From Martinezella tropici (GTDB lineage: Bacteria > Pseudomonadota > Alphaproteobacteria > Rhizobiales > Rhizobiaceae), in assembly GCF_008370325.1 (NCBI RefSeq), contig NZ_VNIP01000004.1, positions 1 to 64,000 on the forward strand: a DNA stretch of 64,000 nt, given 5' to 3'. The notes below the pieces were generated by a model. It saw only the letters and a program-made list of their open reading frames with translations. It was not told the origin of the DNA and did no database searches. Position numbers and translations under genes: made by a program. Below, piece after piece: positions 18,861-27,916 of this stretch (its first letter is position 1; every line of letters starts with the position of its first letter).

Positions 18861-19028
18861 TCTCGCAAAACCGGGCCACTTAGGCTCAGATCTGGCAGGA
18901 CGTGATGGATTTCGCCGCTGGCATGAAATGCGCCCGAAGCGTCGACCATCCGTGACTTCAGCGTAATGCATACAGCCAACCATTACGAATTCGGCAATGC
19001 CGATGCTTCAATCGATCGGGAGAGTCGC

Positions 19029-20213
19029 ATGAACACCGAAAAGATCATTATCTTTGACACCACCTTGCGGGACGGCGAGCAAAGCCCCGGCATCAACCTC
19101 GACGCCGGTGAAAAGGTCGAGATCGCGCTTATGCTCGAAGGACTGAAGGTCGACGTGATCGAGGCCGGCTTTGCCGTCTCCAGCCCCGGCGAGTTCGAAG
19201 CGATCAAAGCCGTGGCGCGCGTCGTCAAAGCCAGTACGATTTGCAGCCTCAGCCGCGCTGTTGAGCGCGATATCGATCTGACGGCGGAGGCTGTTTCCGG
19301 CGCGGCGTCGTCTCGTATCCATATCGTGCTGGCGACCTCGCCTATTCACATGAAATACAAGTTGCAAATGACACCGGAAAACGTGCTCGAACATGCCGTT
19401 CGCGCGGTGGTCCACGCGCGACGCTATTCCGAGGATATCGAGTTTTCCTGCGAGGACGCGAGCAGGTCGGAACCCGAGTTTCTTGCCCGCTTCGTGGAAC
19501 AGGTGATCAAAGCCGGTGCGACCACGGTCAGCCTGCCCGATACGGTCGGCTACGCGACGCCGCACGAATACGGCGAGCTATTCACCTATCTGCGCAATGT
19601 CGTGCCGAACGCCGACAAGGCCGTATTCTCCGCGCATTGCCACAATGATCTCGGCATGGCCGTTTCCAACTCGCTCGAAGCGACCCGGCAGGGCGCGCGC
19701 CAGATCGAATGCACGATCAACGGTATCGGTGAGCGGGCGGGCAACGCGTCGCTTGAGGAGATCGTCATGGCGCTGCATACGCGCGAGGATTTCTTCCGAT
19801 GCCGGACCTCGGTCGAAACCCGCGGATTGACTGCCGCCTCCCGGCTCGTCTCGGAGATCACGGGTTTCGTTGTGCAGCCTAACAAGGCGATCGTCGGCAG
19901 GAATGCCTTCTCGCACCAGTCCGGCATTCACCAGGATGGCATGCTGAAGAACCCGTTGACCTATCAGATCATGACGGCGGCGGAGGTCGGCGCCGACGAG
20001 TATCGGCTGGTGCTCGGAAAGAATTCGGGTCGCAACGGTTTCCGCATGTGCATGCGCTCGCTGGGCGTCGAGTTCGGCTCCGATGCCGATCTCGACCTCG
20101 CTTTCTCCCGTTTCAAGGATATCGCGGATCAGAAGGCATCGCTTTGCGATGAGGATCTTCTGGCGACGGTTGCGGATATGGAAGCCTTCTCCCGCGAAAA
20201 ACGCATCGCATAA
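19029..20213 (+). CDS. LeuA-like 2-isopropylmalate/homocitrate synthase family protein
   Basis: A 394-residue DRE-TIM metallolyase. DTTLRDGEQSPG at residues 10-21 gives the metal-binding Asp and the catalytic Arg/Glu, His203-x-His205 in SAHCHNDLG gives the other ligands, and NGIGERAGNAS at about 231-241 completes the site. The enzyme would condense acetyl-CoA with a 2-oxoacid. It lacks the C-terminal allosteric domain of true LeuA (about 510 residues), so feedback control by leucine is not expected and the role may be a side pathway. ATG 19029 follows GGGAGAG. A ThDP-dependent enzyme follows 134 bases later. Confidence 0.9.
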   Translation: MNTEKIIIFDTTLRDGEQSPGINLDAGEKVEIALMLEGLKVDVIEAGFAVSSPGEFEAIKAVARVVKASTICSLSRAVERDIDLTAEAVSGAASSRIHIVLATSPIHMKYKLQMTPENVLEHAVRAVVHARRYSEDIEFSCEDASRSEPEFLARFVEQVIKAGATTVSLPDTVGYATPHEYGELFTYLRNVVPNADKAVFSAHCHNDLGMAVSNSLEATRQGARQIECTINGIGERAGNASLEEIVMALHTREDFFRCRTSVETRGLTAASRLVSEITGFVVQPNKAIVGRNAFSHQSGIHQDGMLKNPLTYQIMTAAEVGADEYRLVLGKNSGRNGFRMCMRSLGVEFGSDADLDLAFSRFKDIADQKASLCDEDLLATVADMEAFSREKRIA

Positions 20214-20347
20214 TTCTGCTTCTACACCATGCAATCGGGGTCGGCTGGATGTCGGAACTGCGCTTCCTCCGGGCCCAACCGGTCTGGGGGAACGAACGTC
20301 AATATTTTGCTGAATTCAGGAAAAGGTCATAACGGAGAGGCTAGCCA

Positions 20348-22123
20348 ATGACGGTGAATCTTGCAGTCGGAACGGCAGGCGATGCTCAGGTAGTCAAGCC
20401 GAAAACAGGGTATGAATTGCTGATCGACACGCTTGCGACCTGGCAGGTGCGTCTCTATGCCGGCGTCACGGGGGGAGGGGTCATCCATCTGCTCAAACAT
20501 CTCGAGCCGATGGTTGTCCCCGACGACGGGGCCGAGCGGCCGGTCTTTTTCAATATCGGAGAGTACGTCGCCGGCTTCATTCCTCTGGGATACTATCTGG
20601 CGAGCGGGAAAATCAGTGCGGCCATTGCAACGACGGGAGCCGCAACGCGGTTGCTGACCTGCGGCCTGAGCGATGCGAAATTGCACAATATTCCCGCAAT
20701 CTACCTCATTCCTCTCAGCCCGGCAGAGACGCGATACCATGCACCGCTGCAAGATACGAGCCCTGAAGGTGCCGGCGTCGTGGCTCAGTTGAAGGCCGAG
20801 CTACCATCAGGCACATTCGTGTTGGACAATCCGGACGGTATCGAAGAACAACTCGAGCAGGCCCGCAAACACCTCGCTCAAGGTTCGCCCGTCGCTCTTA
20901 TGATGCCGCCGGAGGCGCTCGGAAAGATAGTGCCTGAGCCGGTCCGTACGCCTTGGCGCGGTGATCACGCCCATAAACCGAACAAGATCGACCATGGGTC
21001 GCTCACCCATTTTCTGGCCGAATTCCCGCGGCAATCGGCTGGGCGTCGGGTGATCGTGCTCGCTGGCGAAGAGGCGGCTATGTATCCGTATATGCCTGTC
21101 CTCACCACGCGTTTGTGCAAGGTGTTACAGGCACCGATCGTCTGGAGCATAAACGGGGCGAATGCGGTGGCGCGCAACAATATCTTCGGTTTCGGCTATC
21201 TGGGCTTCGGCGGCAATGATCGCGCAATGCAGCTCTGGAGAAGCCTCGGCCCTGAGGATATCGTCATTACCCTCGGGTTTTGCCCTGACGAATATACCCT
21301 GAATTTTTCCGACATACCTGCCCATACGACATGGAATTTCACCAACCTTGCCGCCCCATACGGCAGCGTTGGGGGCGAGTTTCGGCATCGTGTGCGCGGC
21401 GAGTATTTCGATGTTCGAGGGCCAATCGATCAGGTTCTGAGCGAAGCGATCGGCCGGCTCGAGGGTCTTCAGCTGCCGCGCCCTCCGGCACCGGCTTTCG
21501 TGGCTGATCTCAATGATCGCGAGGTCATGCCGCCACGCGCCGGGACGATCGATATTGCCCGATTTTATCAGGAGCTCGATCGTCAATGGCAGCCAGGAAG
21601 CATTGCGTTCGATGATGTGTGCCTTGCCTACAAAGATCGTCAATATGTCACGCAGCGCCCGCATCCGAACGTCCGCTTCCATTCGCTTTATCGCGGTTCG
21701 GCAATGGGCGGAGCATTCGGCACGGCAATCGGCGCAAAGCTTGCAAAACCGGATGCGACGGTCTTCGCTTTTACGGGCGATGGCTGCTTCCGGTTGATTG
21801 CCGGTTGCCTGGCCGAAGCGCGATCATTGGGAATCGTCCTGTTCGTGTTGGACAACGGCGCACTCGGCATCATGGTACAGGGCCTGCCGGTGGTCATTCC
21901 CGACTATTCATCCGATCGCTACCACAGCGATCTGCACCGCATCGACTTTGGATCGATGGCGCGAGCTTGCGGCTGGTCAAGCCGCAGGCTGATGCCGGAT
22001 CTGAGCAATCTGGCCGAGATCATGCGCGAAAGCTACAGCCCCGGTCACCCATCCATATTGGTTGAGGTACCCGTCGATGCGGAGCAGGTAGTGGGACAAA
22101 ATCCGCGGGCTAACAATCTCTAG
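20348..22123 (+). CDS. ThDP-dependent enzyme (acetolactate synthase/2-oxoacid decarboxylase superfamily)
   Basis: A 591-residue enzyme with the three-domain layout of the family. Glu72 in FNIGEYVAG occupies the position of the cofactor-activating glutamate. The C-terminal domain has the ThDP/Mg motif GDG (477-479) to DN (502-503) with GALGIMVQG after it. The central domain lacks an obvious FAD-binding pattern, favouring a decarboxylase or carboligase over acetolactate synthase. ATG 20348 follows GGAGAGG. Together with the LeuA-like gene it could extend and then decarboxylate a 2-oxoacid; that pathway is inference. Confidence 0.85.
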   Translation: MTVNLAVGTAGDAQVVKPKTGYELLIDTLATWQVRLYAGVTGGGVIHLLKHLEPMVVPDDGAERPVFFNIGEYVAGFIPLGYYLASGKISAAIATTGAATRLLTCGLSDAKLHNIPAIYLIPLSPAETRYHAPLQDTSPEGAGVVAQLKAELPSGTFVLDNPDGIEEQLEQARKHLAQGSPVALMMPPEALGKIVPEPVRTPWRGDHAHKPNKIDHGSLTHFLAEFPRQSAGRRVIVLAGEEAAMYPYMPVLTTRLCKVLQAPIVWSINGANAVARNNIFGFGYLGFGGNDRAMQLWRSLGPEDIVITLGFCPDEYTLNFSDIPAHTTWNFTNLAAPYGSVGGEFRHRVRGEYFDVRGPIDQVLSEAIGRLEGLQLPRPPAPAFVADLNDREVMPPRAGTIDIARFYQELDRQWQPGSIAFDDVCLAYKDRQYVTQRPHPNVRFHSLYRGSAMGGAFGTAIGAKLAKPDATVFAFTGDGCFRLIAGCLAEARSLGIVLFVLDNGALGIMVQGLPVVIPDYSSDRYHSDLHRIDFGSMARACGWSSRRLMPDLSNLAEIMRESYSPGHPSILVEVPVDAEQVVGQNPRANNL

Positions 22124-22454
22124 CGGCCGGCTTGGACATGAAGTTTCAGCCTGTCGCCCGCGCCTAATTTCGGCAAAGGTGAGACGATGGTCATTGAACG
22201 CAGCAGTTCAAAACGGCCTTGAAAGGGAGAGAAAGCAAAAAGGAAGAAGAAAGCCGCTCACGGATCGGGCCGGCCGCCGGCGCTTAATTGCGCCATTCGC
22301 TGTCCTGGCCGTCGTTCTTCTCAAGGCGCTCCGGGCTGGCTTAGCCTATCCCTGGCGGTCAGGGATATTCCACCACCGTCCGACCCCCAAGCGACGGCGT
22401 AATCGCAATCACTTGCCCGGTGGGCGACGGATCGCCAGCCGCACGTCGCCTCAT
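22124..22454. other. intergenic region
   Basis: About 330 bases between convergent genes. A plus-strand frame (22179-22472) crosses it but is rich in Arg without family character, so it is not called. No hairpin with a T-run was seen. Confidence 0.4.
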
Positions 22455-22700
22455 TCACTTGATCCGGTGTGAAAGCGGATAATCCGGCGCGTCATAAAGT
22501 GCGCGGATCTGGTTGTGGTCGAAACGCGCCTCGTCTACTTCCAGCAGAGCGCCTCGCTGCTGTATGCCAGGCATGTCCTCGACCGCGAAGCGGAGGGCTT
22601 CGGCGGCGGTTTCGAAACGCCTATAGCGAAGTCCGCCACTGCCGCGTGTCGCTCTGCCAGCAGAGAGTCCTGCCCCGCCGGTATAATCGAATCTGGTCAC
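22455..22700 (-). CDS. conserved small hypothetical protein
   Basis: An 81-residue protein whose core (YRRFETAAEALRFAVEDMPG, then GALLEVDEARFDHNQIRALY and DYPL) is typical of small rhizobial conserved proteins of unknown function. The RF-x-T-A-A-E-A-L-R-F pattern suggests an alpha/beta fold. Its start lies in the 4-base overlap with the end of the upstream gene, so the two form an operon. Cytoplasmic. Confidence 0.7.
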   Translation of the reverse strand: MTRFDYTGGAGLSAGRATRGSGGLRYRRFETAAEALRFAVEDMPGIQQRGALLEVDEARFDHNQIRALYDAPDYPLSHRIK

Positions 22701-22900
22701 ACGATTGTCCTGGGGGGTGCGGAAGAGGTTTGTCCCTCCACGCGCGCAGTCTCTCTGACTTTGCGCTCGGTGTCTCGAAGCTCGCGTTTGCGACGCTGCA
22801 TCCCCTTTCGAAGGTTCAGGAGCTTTTCGGCATTTGATCCTACTTCGCCGCGTGGCGCGCGGAAGAGGTTTTCTGCGGATTGCAGGGGGGTGTAATTCAT
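22697..22900 (-). CDS. small basic hypothetical protein
   Basis: A 67-residue protein starting MNYTPLQSAENLFRAPRGE, with a strongly basic helical centre (LLNLRKGMQRRKRELRDTERKV, residues about 28-49). ATG 22900 has GAGGAA six bases before it; the ATG one codon upstream is too close. Translationally coupled to the following gene by ATGA. No family recognised; the basic helix could bind RNA or DNA, but that is speculation. Confidence 0.6.
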   Translation of the reverse strand: MNYTPLQSAENLFRAPRGEVGSNAEKLLNLRKGMQRRKRELRDTERKVRETARVEGQTSSAPPRTIV

Positions 22901-23050
22901 CATTGGTTCCTCGAATAGTGAGTGCGGTCTCTGAACCGCTCTATCTCTTGTTTCTACGCAATTCCGGACGGAAAACCGCTGTGCACTTTTCCTGGAATTG
23001 TTCGAGCGCGCGCCCCTCCCGGTGACGTTGCCTTGATGGGCGCCAGCTTG

Positions 23051-23188
23051 CTATTTCTTGCCGAGACTTGCCGGGCTGCCGCCTGCAAGCTTAACCTGCG
23101 AGCCGGATGACGCGGGGGCTACTGCTGCTGTTTTGTCTTTCTTAGGCTTGCGGATTTCTCGATTGCCGCGCATTTGGCCCTTGGCCAT
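23051..23188 (-). CDS. 45-residue conserved rhizobial protein
   Basis: MAKGQMRGNREIRKPKKDK, then an Ala/Ser-rich segment and SLGKK. Very short basic proteins beginning MAKGQ-R-NRE-KKPKK are widespread in Rhizobiales and of unknown function. GAGGAG lies 7 bases before the ATG. The motif and ribosome site support the call despite the small size. Confidence 0.7.
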   Translation of the reverse strand: MAKGQMRGNREIRKPKKDKTAAVAPASSGSQVKLAGGSPASLGKK

Positions 23189-23818
23189 GGGGTTCTCCTC
23201 TGGCGCCCTAATAATTGAGGGCGCTGTTTGATAGCTTGGATTTGGGTTGGCGTTTCTTCCGAAACGGATTGGCTAAAGCGGGAGAGGCGCAATGTTCACG
23301 GGCGCCGTTCGTACGCGCGCTGTCCGATCGAAGCCGAAATCGGGAAATGCCCTTAGGCTTGCCAAAGGCAGTTTTCGCTGAGCGTCTCTGCTACCGGCGG
23401 TTTCCAGAAGCGCGCAAAGGCTCGCGGTTTCCCGGTATCCGAACGTACTCGTCCGAACCAGATTTCGTGAAACACATCCGGAATAATTGTTGGAAGACAT
23501 CGCGTCCTCCTTTTGTTTTGGTAAGGCCGTCCACCGAGACAGCGGTTACTATGGTACGGCTATTGACGTCCAAGACGCGCCCGTATCGCCGTTTGGCAGG
23601 CAATGTCGTTTTCCCGCATGTTGCGAATAGACCTTACCGGATGGGATGCCGCTTCCGTCGGATCGAAGCGCGGTCGAAGCCGTGACGTCAATATCGTCTC
23701 GGTTGAGGTGTAAAAATTCGCATTGTCAAATGTATAGGCCGCAACGCGCGACGTCTTGAGTTTCCAGCGCCATAGCAAAGGCCTGGCCGCATCTTACGGC
23801 GTGAGAACTCAATTCCCA
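23189..23818. other. region without a supportable gene
   Basis: Open frames exist on both strands (plus 23215-23685; minus 23391-23603 and 23560-23778) but none has a ribosome site, family motif or convincing composition. I see no RNA gene here. Confidence 0.4.
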
Positions 23819-23849
23819 GAAAAACAAAAGGCCGGGCATGAACCCGACC
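23819..23849 (-). terminator. intrinsic terminator of the cold-shock gene
   Basis: On the minus strand GGTCGGG-TTCATG-CCCGGCC (plus-strand 23830-23849; 7 base pairs with one G-T) is followed by TTTTGTTTTT. A classic Rho-independent terminator about 60 bases after the cold-shock gene. Confidence 0.85.
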
Positions 23850-23911
23850 TCTCTCACAGTCATTCAGCTTAGCTGCCAGTACATCCGTGGTCAGCGGAGC
23901 GAATGACGAAT

Positions 23912-24121
23912 TCATGCAGCCTGAAGATTGTCGGCCGAGCTCTTGCCAGACTTTCGGTCTTGAACAATGTCGTAGCTGATCTTCTGGCCGTCCGAAAGCG
24001 AGCGCATGCCGGCGCGCTCGACAGCAGAGACATGGACAAACACGTCCGTAGTGCCGTTGTCAGGTTGAATGAAGCCAAAGCCCTTGGTGGAGTTAAACCA
24101 CTTTACAGTACCGGTGTTCAT
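23912..24121 (-). CDS. cold-shock protein (CspA family)
   Basis: A 69-residue single cold-shock domain that binds single-stranded RNA or DNA. RNP1 is KGFGFI (residues 13-18) and RNP2 is VFVHVSAV (27-34), after the usual [10 protein letters not shown] start. AAAGGAAA precedes the ATG. The approximately 60-base leader contains a short inverted repeat around GTGGGACCCAC, and an intrinsic terminator follows, so the gene is monocistronic. Whether it is cold-induced or constitutive cannot be told. Confidence 0.96.
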   Translation of the reverse strand: MNTGTVKWFNSTKGFGFIQPDNGTTDVFVHVSAVERAGMRSLSDGQKISYDIVQDRKSGKSSADNLQAA

Positions 24122-24678
24122 AACGATTTCCTTTCATAGCAATCGTTGTGGGTCCCACGATGCCTTGCGGGATAAGATCGATTATTTGAAAGGAAATCCA
24201 ACGGAAGCATAAAGCTCTGGAATGACATCACAAGCAATGGTCGATATCCACCATGTAAGCTCAATTCTTGATTTTACAATGGGCATTGCGGAAATTGACG
24301 GTACTTCGGCTGCATGGGGCGCTGCTACCGCTGCGACGGCTTGATGAGATCGGTATGCATATCCAGTGCTGCCGTGCCTGTCGTTCGCCTTCTGCCCAGA
24401 AACGCGGCCGCGAAAATCCCTCGACCGATCGCGATAGGCGCAGCCGGATAACCAACAGGAGAACCGAACGTGAAACCGATCCAAAAGAGCAAATCCAGTC
24501 CGCTTTCCTACATGCGCAGAGATGCTTCGGAATGTCGTGCGCCGTCGCGAGATGGAAGTAGAAGTCGGGGATCACCAGGTGAAATATGTATTCGGCTCCC
24601 CGAACCAACACCACCCGCGCACAAACCGATGCTCCGCTGCCTTCGCGACAACGGAGCTTGGGATTCGGCGTTGAGATG
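24122..24678. other. intergenic region upstream of cspA
   Basis: About 560 bases between the cold-shock gene start and the end of the peptide-transporter operon. It should hold the csp promoter and leader. Frames on both strands overlap each other and have no family character. Confidence 0.4.
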
Positions 24679-26193
24679 TCAATTCTTGACGGTGTCTTCT
24701 AGGAAGAAGCGACCGAGCGGATTTTGATGGAAATTATCGATGTTCTTGCGTGCGACGTTGATATAGGGGCTGTAGTAGAGATCGATCCAGTTGACATCGT
24801 CCTTCGCCATCTTCTGCAGGTCGATATACATCTGCTCGCGCTTCTTCGGATCCAGCTCCTGCCGTGCCTTGCCGACGAGATCCTTTACCGCATCATTCTT
24901 GTAGTTGGTCATATAGTTGTTGTTGGAATCGTGACCGAGAACGAAGGTCGTCTTCTGGTCCGGATCGAGGATATCGTTGGTCCAGTAGTTGACCGAGATG
25001 TCATACTCGCCAGCAACGGTCATGTCCCATTCCTGGCTGGGATCCACCTTTTGCAGATTGGCTGTGATGCCGGCCTTGGCGAGCTGCTGCTGCACCAGGA
25101 CGGCCGTCTGCTCATCCACTTCGTCGCCGGCGCGAATGAGGTACTTTACAGTGAGATTGGAGACGCCTGCTGCCGAAAGCATCTGCTTGGCTTTCTCCGG
25201 ATCGTAGGGGCGTTGCGGATTATCCGCATAGTAATACAAGGCACCCTTTGGAATGTAGGAATTGGCGACCGTGCCCTGATGGAAGGTAACGGCGTCGACG
25301 ATCGCCTTCTTGTCGATCGCCATGTCCAGCGCCTGACGGACTTCCTTCTTGCCGAGGTCGCCATGGGCGTGATTGATCAGCAGGTGATCCTCACGCGTGG
25401 ACGGATCGATCAGCACGTTGAGGTTTGGGTCCTTGTTCAGCTCCTCGACACGCGAGAACGGCACGAAAATGGCGGTATCGAGCTGGCCGGCCTGCACGTT
25501 CAGCATGCGGGTGTTGTCATCCGGGACCGAGATCCATTCGACGCCGTCGAGCTTCACGCGGTCGGCCTGCCAGAAATTCGGGTTCTTCTTCAGGATGATG
25601 CGATCGCCGCGGCGCCATTCCTCAACAGAGAAGGCGCCCGAGGCGATCGGCTTTTCCGCGTAGGCATCAGCGCCTAAGGATTGCATGCCGGCCTTCGAGA
25701 TGACCGAGGCATTCGGAAGCGCAAGCGTCGACAGGAAGGGTGCAGATGCGTGTTTGAGCTTGATCGTCAGCGTATGCGGGTCAGCCGCGACAGCAGTGTC
25801 GATGACCTTATAGGAATCGCTCCAGAGCGACGCCGGATCGTCGCGGATGCGCAGCAGGCTGAAGGCTGCGTCTTCTGCTGTCAGCGGCGAGCCATCGGAA
25901 AATTTCGCATCGCGGATCTTGAAGACATAGGTCAGGCCGTCATCCGAGGTCGTCCAGCTTTCCGCAAGACCCGGTTCCAACTTCGTGCCCGTCTTGTCGA
26001 CGCGCACCAGCACGTCATAGACGTTGGAAAACACCCAGTTGTCGATATTCTGCGCCGTCTTGATCGGGTCGAACGTCGTCGAATCCTCGCGGCGGCCGAT
26101 GGTCAGCACGCCGGCGGCTTCGGCAAAGCTCGCACTCAGCGTCAGGCCGGCGAGAATTGCGGCAAGCCCGATTGTCTTCCATTTGTTGGTCAT
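24679..26193 (-). CDS. ABC transporter substrate-binding protein (family 5, peptide/opine type)
   Basis: A 504-residue periplasmic solute-binding protein of the DppA/OppA family (SBP_bac_5). A signal peptide covers residues 1-26 (cleavage near SFAEAAG). Family segments include LEPGLAESWTTSDDGLTYVF, ITRDAKFSDG-like RDAKFSDGSPLTAED and VRQALDMAIDKKAIV. ATG 26193 follows GAAGGGAACG. It is the last gene of the dppBC-type operon. With neighbouring proline iminopeptidases and a plant-signal-type LuxR receptor, its ligand may be a peptide or amino-acid conjugate; dipeptide specificity is not proven. Confidence 0.92.
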   Translation of the reverse strand: MTNKWKTIGLAAILAGLTLSASFAEAAGVLTIGRREDSTTFDPIKTAQNIDNWVFSNVYDVLVRVDKTGTKLEPGLAESWTTSDDGLTYVFKIRDAKFSDGSPLTAEDAAFSLLRIRDDPASLWSDSYKVIDTAVAADPHTLTIKLKHASAPFLSTLALPNASVISKAGMQSLGADAYAEKPIASGAFSVEEWRRGDRIILKKNPNFWQADRVKLDGVEWISVPDDNTRMLNVQAGQLDTAIFVPFSRVEELNKDPNLNVLIDPSTREDHLLINHAHGDLGKKEVRQALDMAIDKKAIVDAVTFHQGTVANSYIPKGALYYYADNPQRPYDPEKAKQMLSAAGVSNLTVKYLIRAGDEVDEQTAVLVQQQLAKAGITANLQKVDPSQEWDMTVAGEYDISVNYWTNDILDPDQKTTFVLGHDSNNNYMTNYKNDAVKDLVGKARQELDPKKREQMYIDLQKMAKDDVNWIDLYYSPYINVARKNIDNFHQNPLGRFFLEDTVKN

Positions 26194-26212
26194 GAGTTCG
26201 TTCCCTTCGTTG

Positions 26213-27916
26213 TTATCGCATGCGTTTGGCTGATTGGGTCTGCCCGGCCTGTGCTGCATCGCGTTCGCCATTCAAGGGCTTGTCCGGATCGATATCGGGA
26301 ATGGCTGCAATGAGCGCGGCGGTATAGGCATGTTTCGGGCGAGAGAAGATTTCCTGCGAGCGGCCTTCCTCGACGATCTTGCCGCGATACATCACGACGG
26401 TCCGCTCACAGAGATCGCGCACGATGGCAAGGTCGTGGGCGATGAAGATCAAGGTCAGGTTCATCCTGCGCGTAAGTTCCCGGAAGAGATCGATGATCTG
26501 CGCCTGGATGGTGACATCGAGGGCTGCCACGCATTCATCGGCGATGATGAGCTTCGGGTCGACGGCAAGCGCCCTTGCAATGCCGGCGCGCTGGCACTGG
26601 CCGCCGCTCATGCTGCGCGGCTTGCGATCGGCGAATTCGCGCTCCAGCCCGACGAGATCGAGCAATTCGCCGATCCGGGCGGGAATGTCGGCCCTGGCGA
26701 CCTTGCCGTGGACTTTCAAGACTTCGGCAAGCGTCTGGCCGATCGTCAGCCGCGGGTTAAGCGCATTGAACGGGTCCTGGAAGACCATGGCGGTTTCGCG
26801 CCGAAGCCTTGCGAGGCCAGCGCTCTTCTGCTGAGTGAGATCGACACCGTCGAAGGTGACATGGCCGGAGGAAATCGAGGTAAGGCCGAGAATTGCACGG
26901 GCAAGCGTGCTCTTGCCGCTGCCGGATTCGCCGACGATGCCGATGGTTTCGCCCGGCATGACCTGCAGGCTGACGCCGGAAACGGCGCTGACCGTCTTTG
27001 CGCCGCTGCCCTTGAGGAAACCGCCACCGACCCTGAAGTCTACCTGCAGATCATCGATTTCGAGCAGCGGCTTGGCTGACCTTTCCGGCTTTGTGGGTTC
27101 CGGCTGCGTCATTGCCGCTTCGTTAGGTAGGGAAGGATGGCTGTTGATCAAATCGATCGTATAAGGATTTTCAGGCCGGCCGAGGATCGTCCTTTTGGGG
27201 CCCTGTTCGAGCAGCCGGCCGCTGCGCATGACGGCGATCCTGTCGCAGGTCTGAGCGACGATGCCGAGATCATGGGTGATGAGGATGATCGAAAGTCCGC
27301 GCTTGTCGCGAATGTCGATCAGGAGCCGCAGGATCTGCGCCTGGATGGTGACGTCAAGGGCCGTCGTCGGCTCGTCGGCGATCAGGATCTTAGGGTTGCA
27401 GGAGAGTGCAACGCCGATCATGGCACGCTGCCGCATTCCGCCGGAGAACTCGTGCGGATAGCTGTCATACTGTCTTTTGGGATCAGGAAAGCCGACCTGC
27501 TCAAGGATCTCGGTTGCGGCTGCGCGCGCCGCGCGCGTTTTGAGCCCCTGATGGAAGCGGATGCCTTCGGCGATCTGGTCGCCGATGCGCATGACAGGAT
27601 CGAGATGGCTCGTCGGATTCTGGAAGATCATCCCGATCTTGCCGCCACGCACCTCAAGCATCTCGGCGTCACTGATTTCCGTCAGTTCCCGCCCTTCGAG
27701 ACGGATGGAGCCGCTTTCGATTTTCAGGAGCGACGACGGCAGCAGCCGCACCAGCGAACGGCACAAGAGGCTCTTGCCCGAGCCGCTCTCGCCGACAAGC
27801 CCGAGAATTTCACCTTTGCCGAGATCGAGTGAGACGCCGTCGATGAGCGTGCGTGCGCCGTCGTCCAGGCGGACCTTGACCACGAGGTCACGGACGGAGA
27901 GGACGGGCTCGCTCAT
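26213..27916 (-). CDS. ABC transporter fused double ATP-binding protein (DppD-DppF type)
   Basis: A 567-residue fusion of two oligopeptide-class ATPases. The N-terminal half has GESGSGKSLL, SGGMRQRAM and ADEPTTALDV; the C-terminal half has GESGSGKSTLA, MSGGQCQRAGIARAL and ADECVAALDV, followed by the family's C-terminal zone after each ATPase. Note the Cys in place of Pro in the second Walker B stretch (DECVAALDV). It energises the DppBC-like permeases, whose downstream partner gene overlaps it by 4 bases. Confidence 0.95.
   Translation of the reverse strand: MSEPVLSVRDLVVKVRLDDGARTLIDGVSLDLGKGEILGLVGESGSGKSLLCRSLVRLLPSSLLKIESGSIRLEGRELTEISDAEMLEVRGGKIGMIFQNPTSHLDPVMRIGDQIAEGIRFHQGLKTRAARAAATEILEQVGFPDPKRQYDSYPHEFSGGMRQRAMIGVALSCNPKILIADEPTTALDVTIQAQILRLLIDIRDKRGLSIILITHDLGIVAQTCDRIAVMRSGRLLEQGPKRTILGRPENPYTIDLINSHPSLPNEAAMTQPEPTKPERSAKPLLEIDDLQVDFRVGGGFLKGSGAKTVSAVSGVSLQVMPGETIGIVGESGSGKSTLARAILGLTSISSGHVTFDGVDLTQQKSAGLARLRRETAMVFQDPFNALNPRLTIGQTLAEVLKVHGKVARADIPARIGELLDLVGLEREFADRKPRSMSGGQCQRAGIARALAVDPKLIIADECVAALDVTIQAQIIDLFRELTRRMNLTLIFIAHDLAIVRDLCERTVVMYRGKIVEEGRSQEIFSRPKHAYTAALIAAIPDIDPDKPLNGERDAAQAGQTQSAKRMR

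Noticed and set aside
20348..22123. Calling the ThDP enzyme an acetolactate synthase (IlvB)
   Set aside because: No clear FAD-binding pattern, no small subunit gene and an unusual N-terminal part; only the superfamily is safe.
22179..22472. Plus-strand open frame of 97 codons
   Set aside because: Composition looks random and it runs into the minus-strand conserved genes.
23215..23685. Plus-strand open frame of 156 codons
   Set aside because: No ribosome site, no family character and Arg-rich shadow-like composition; the minus-strand frames across it are no better.
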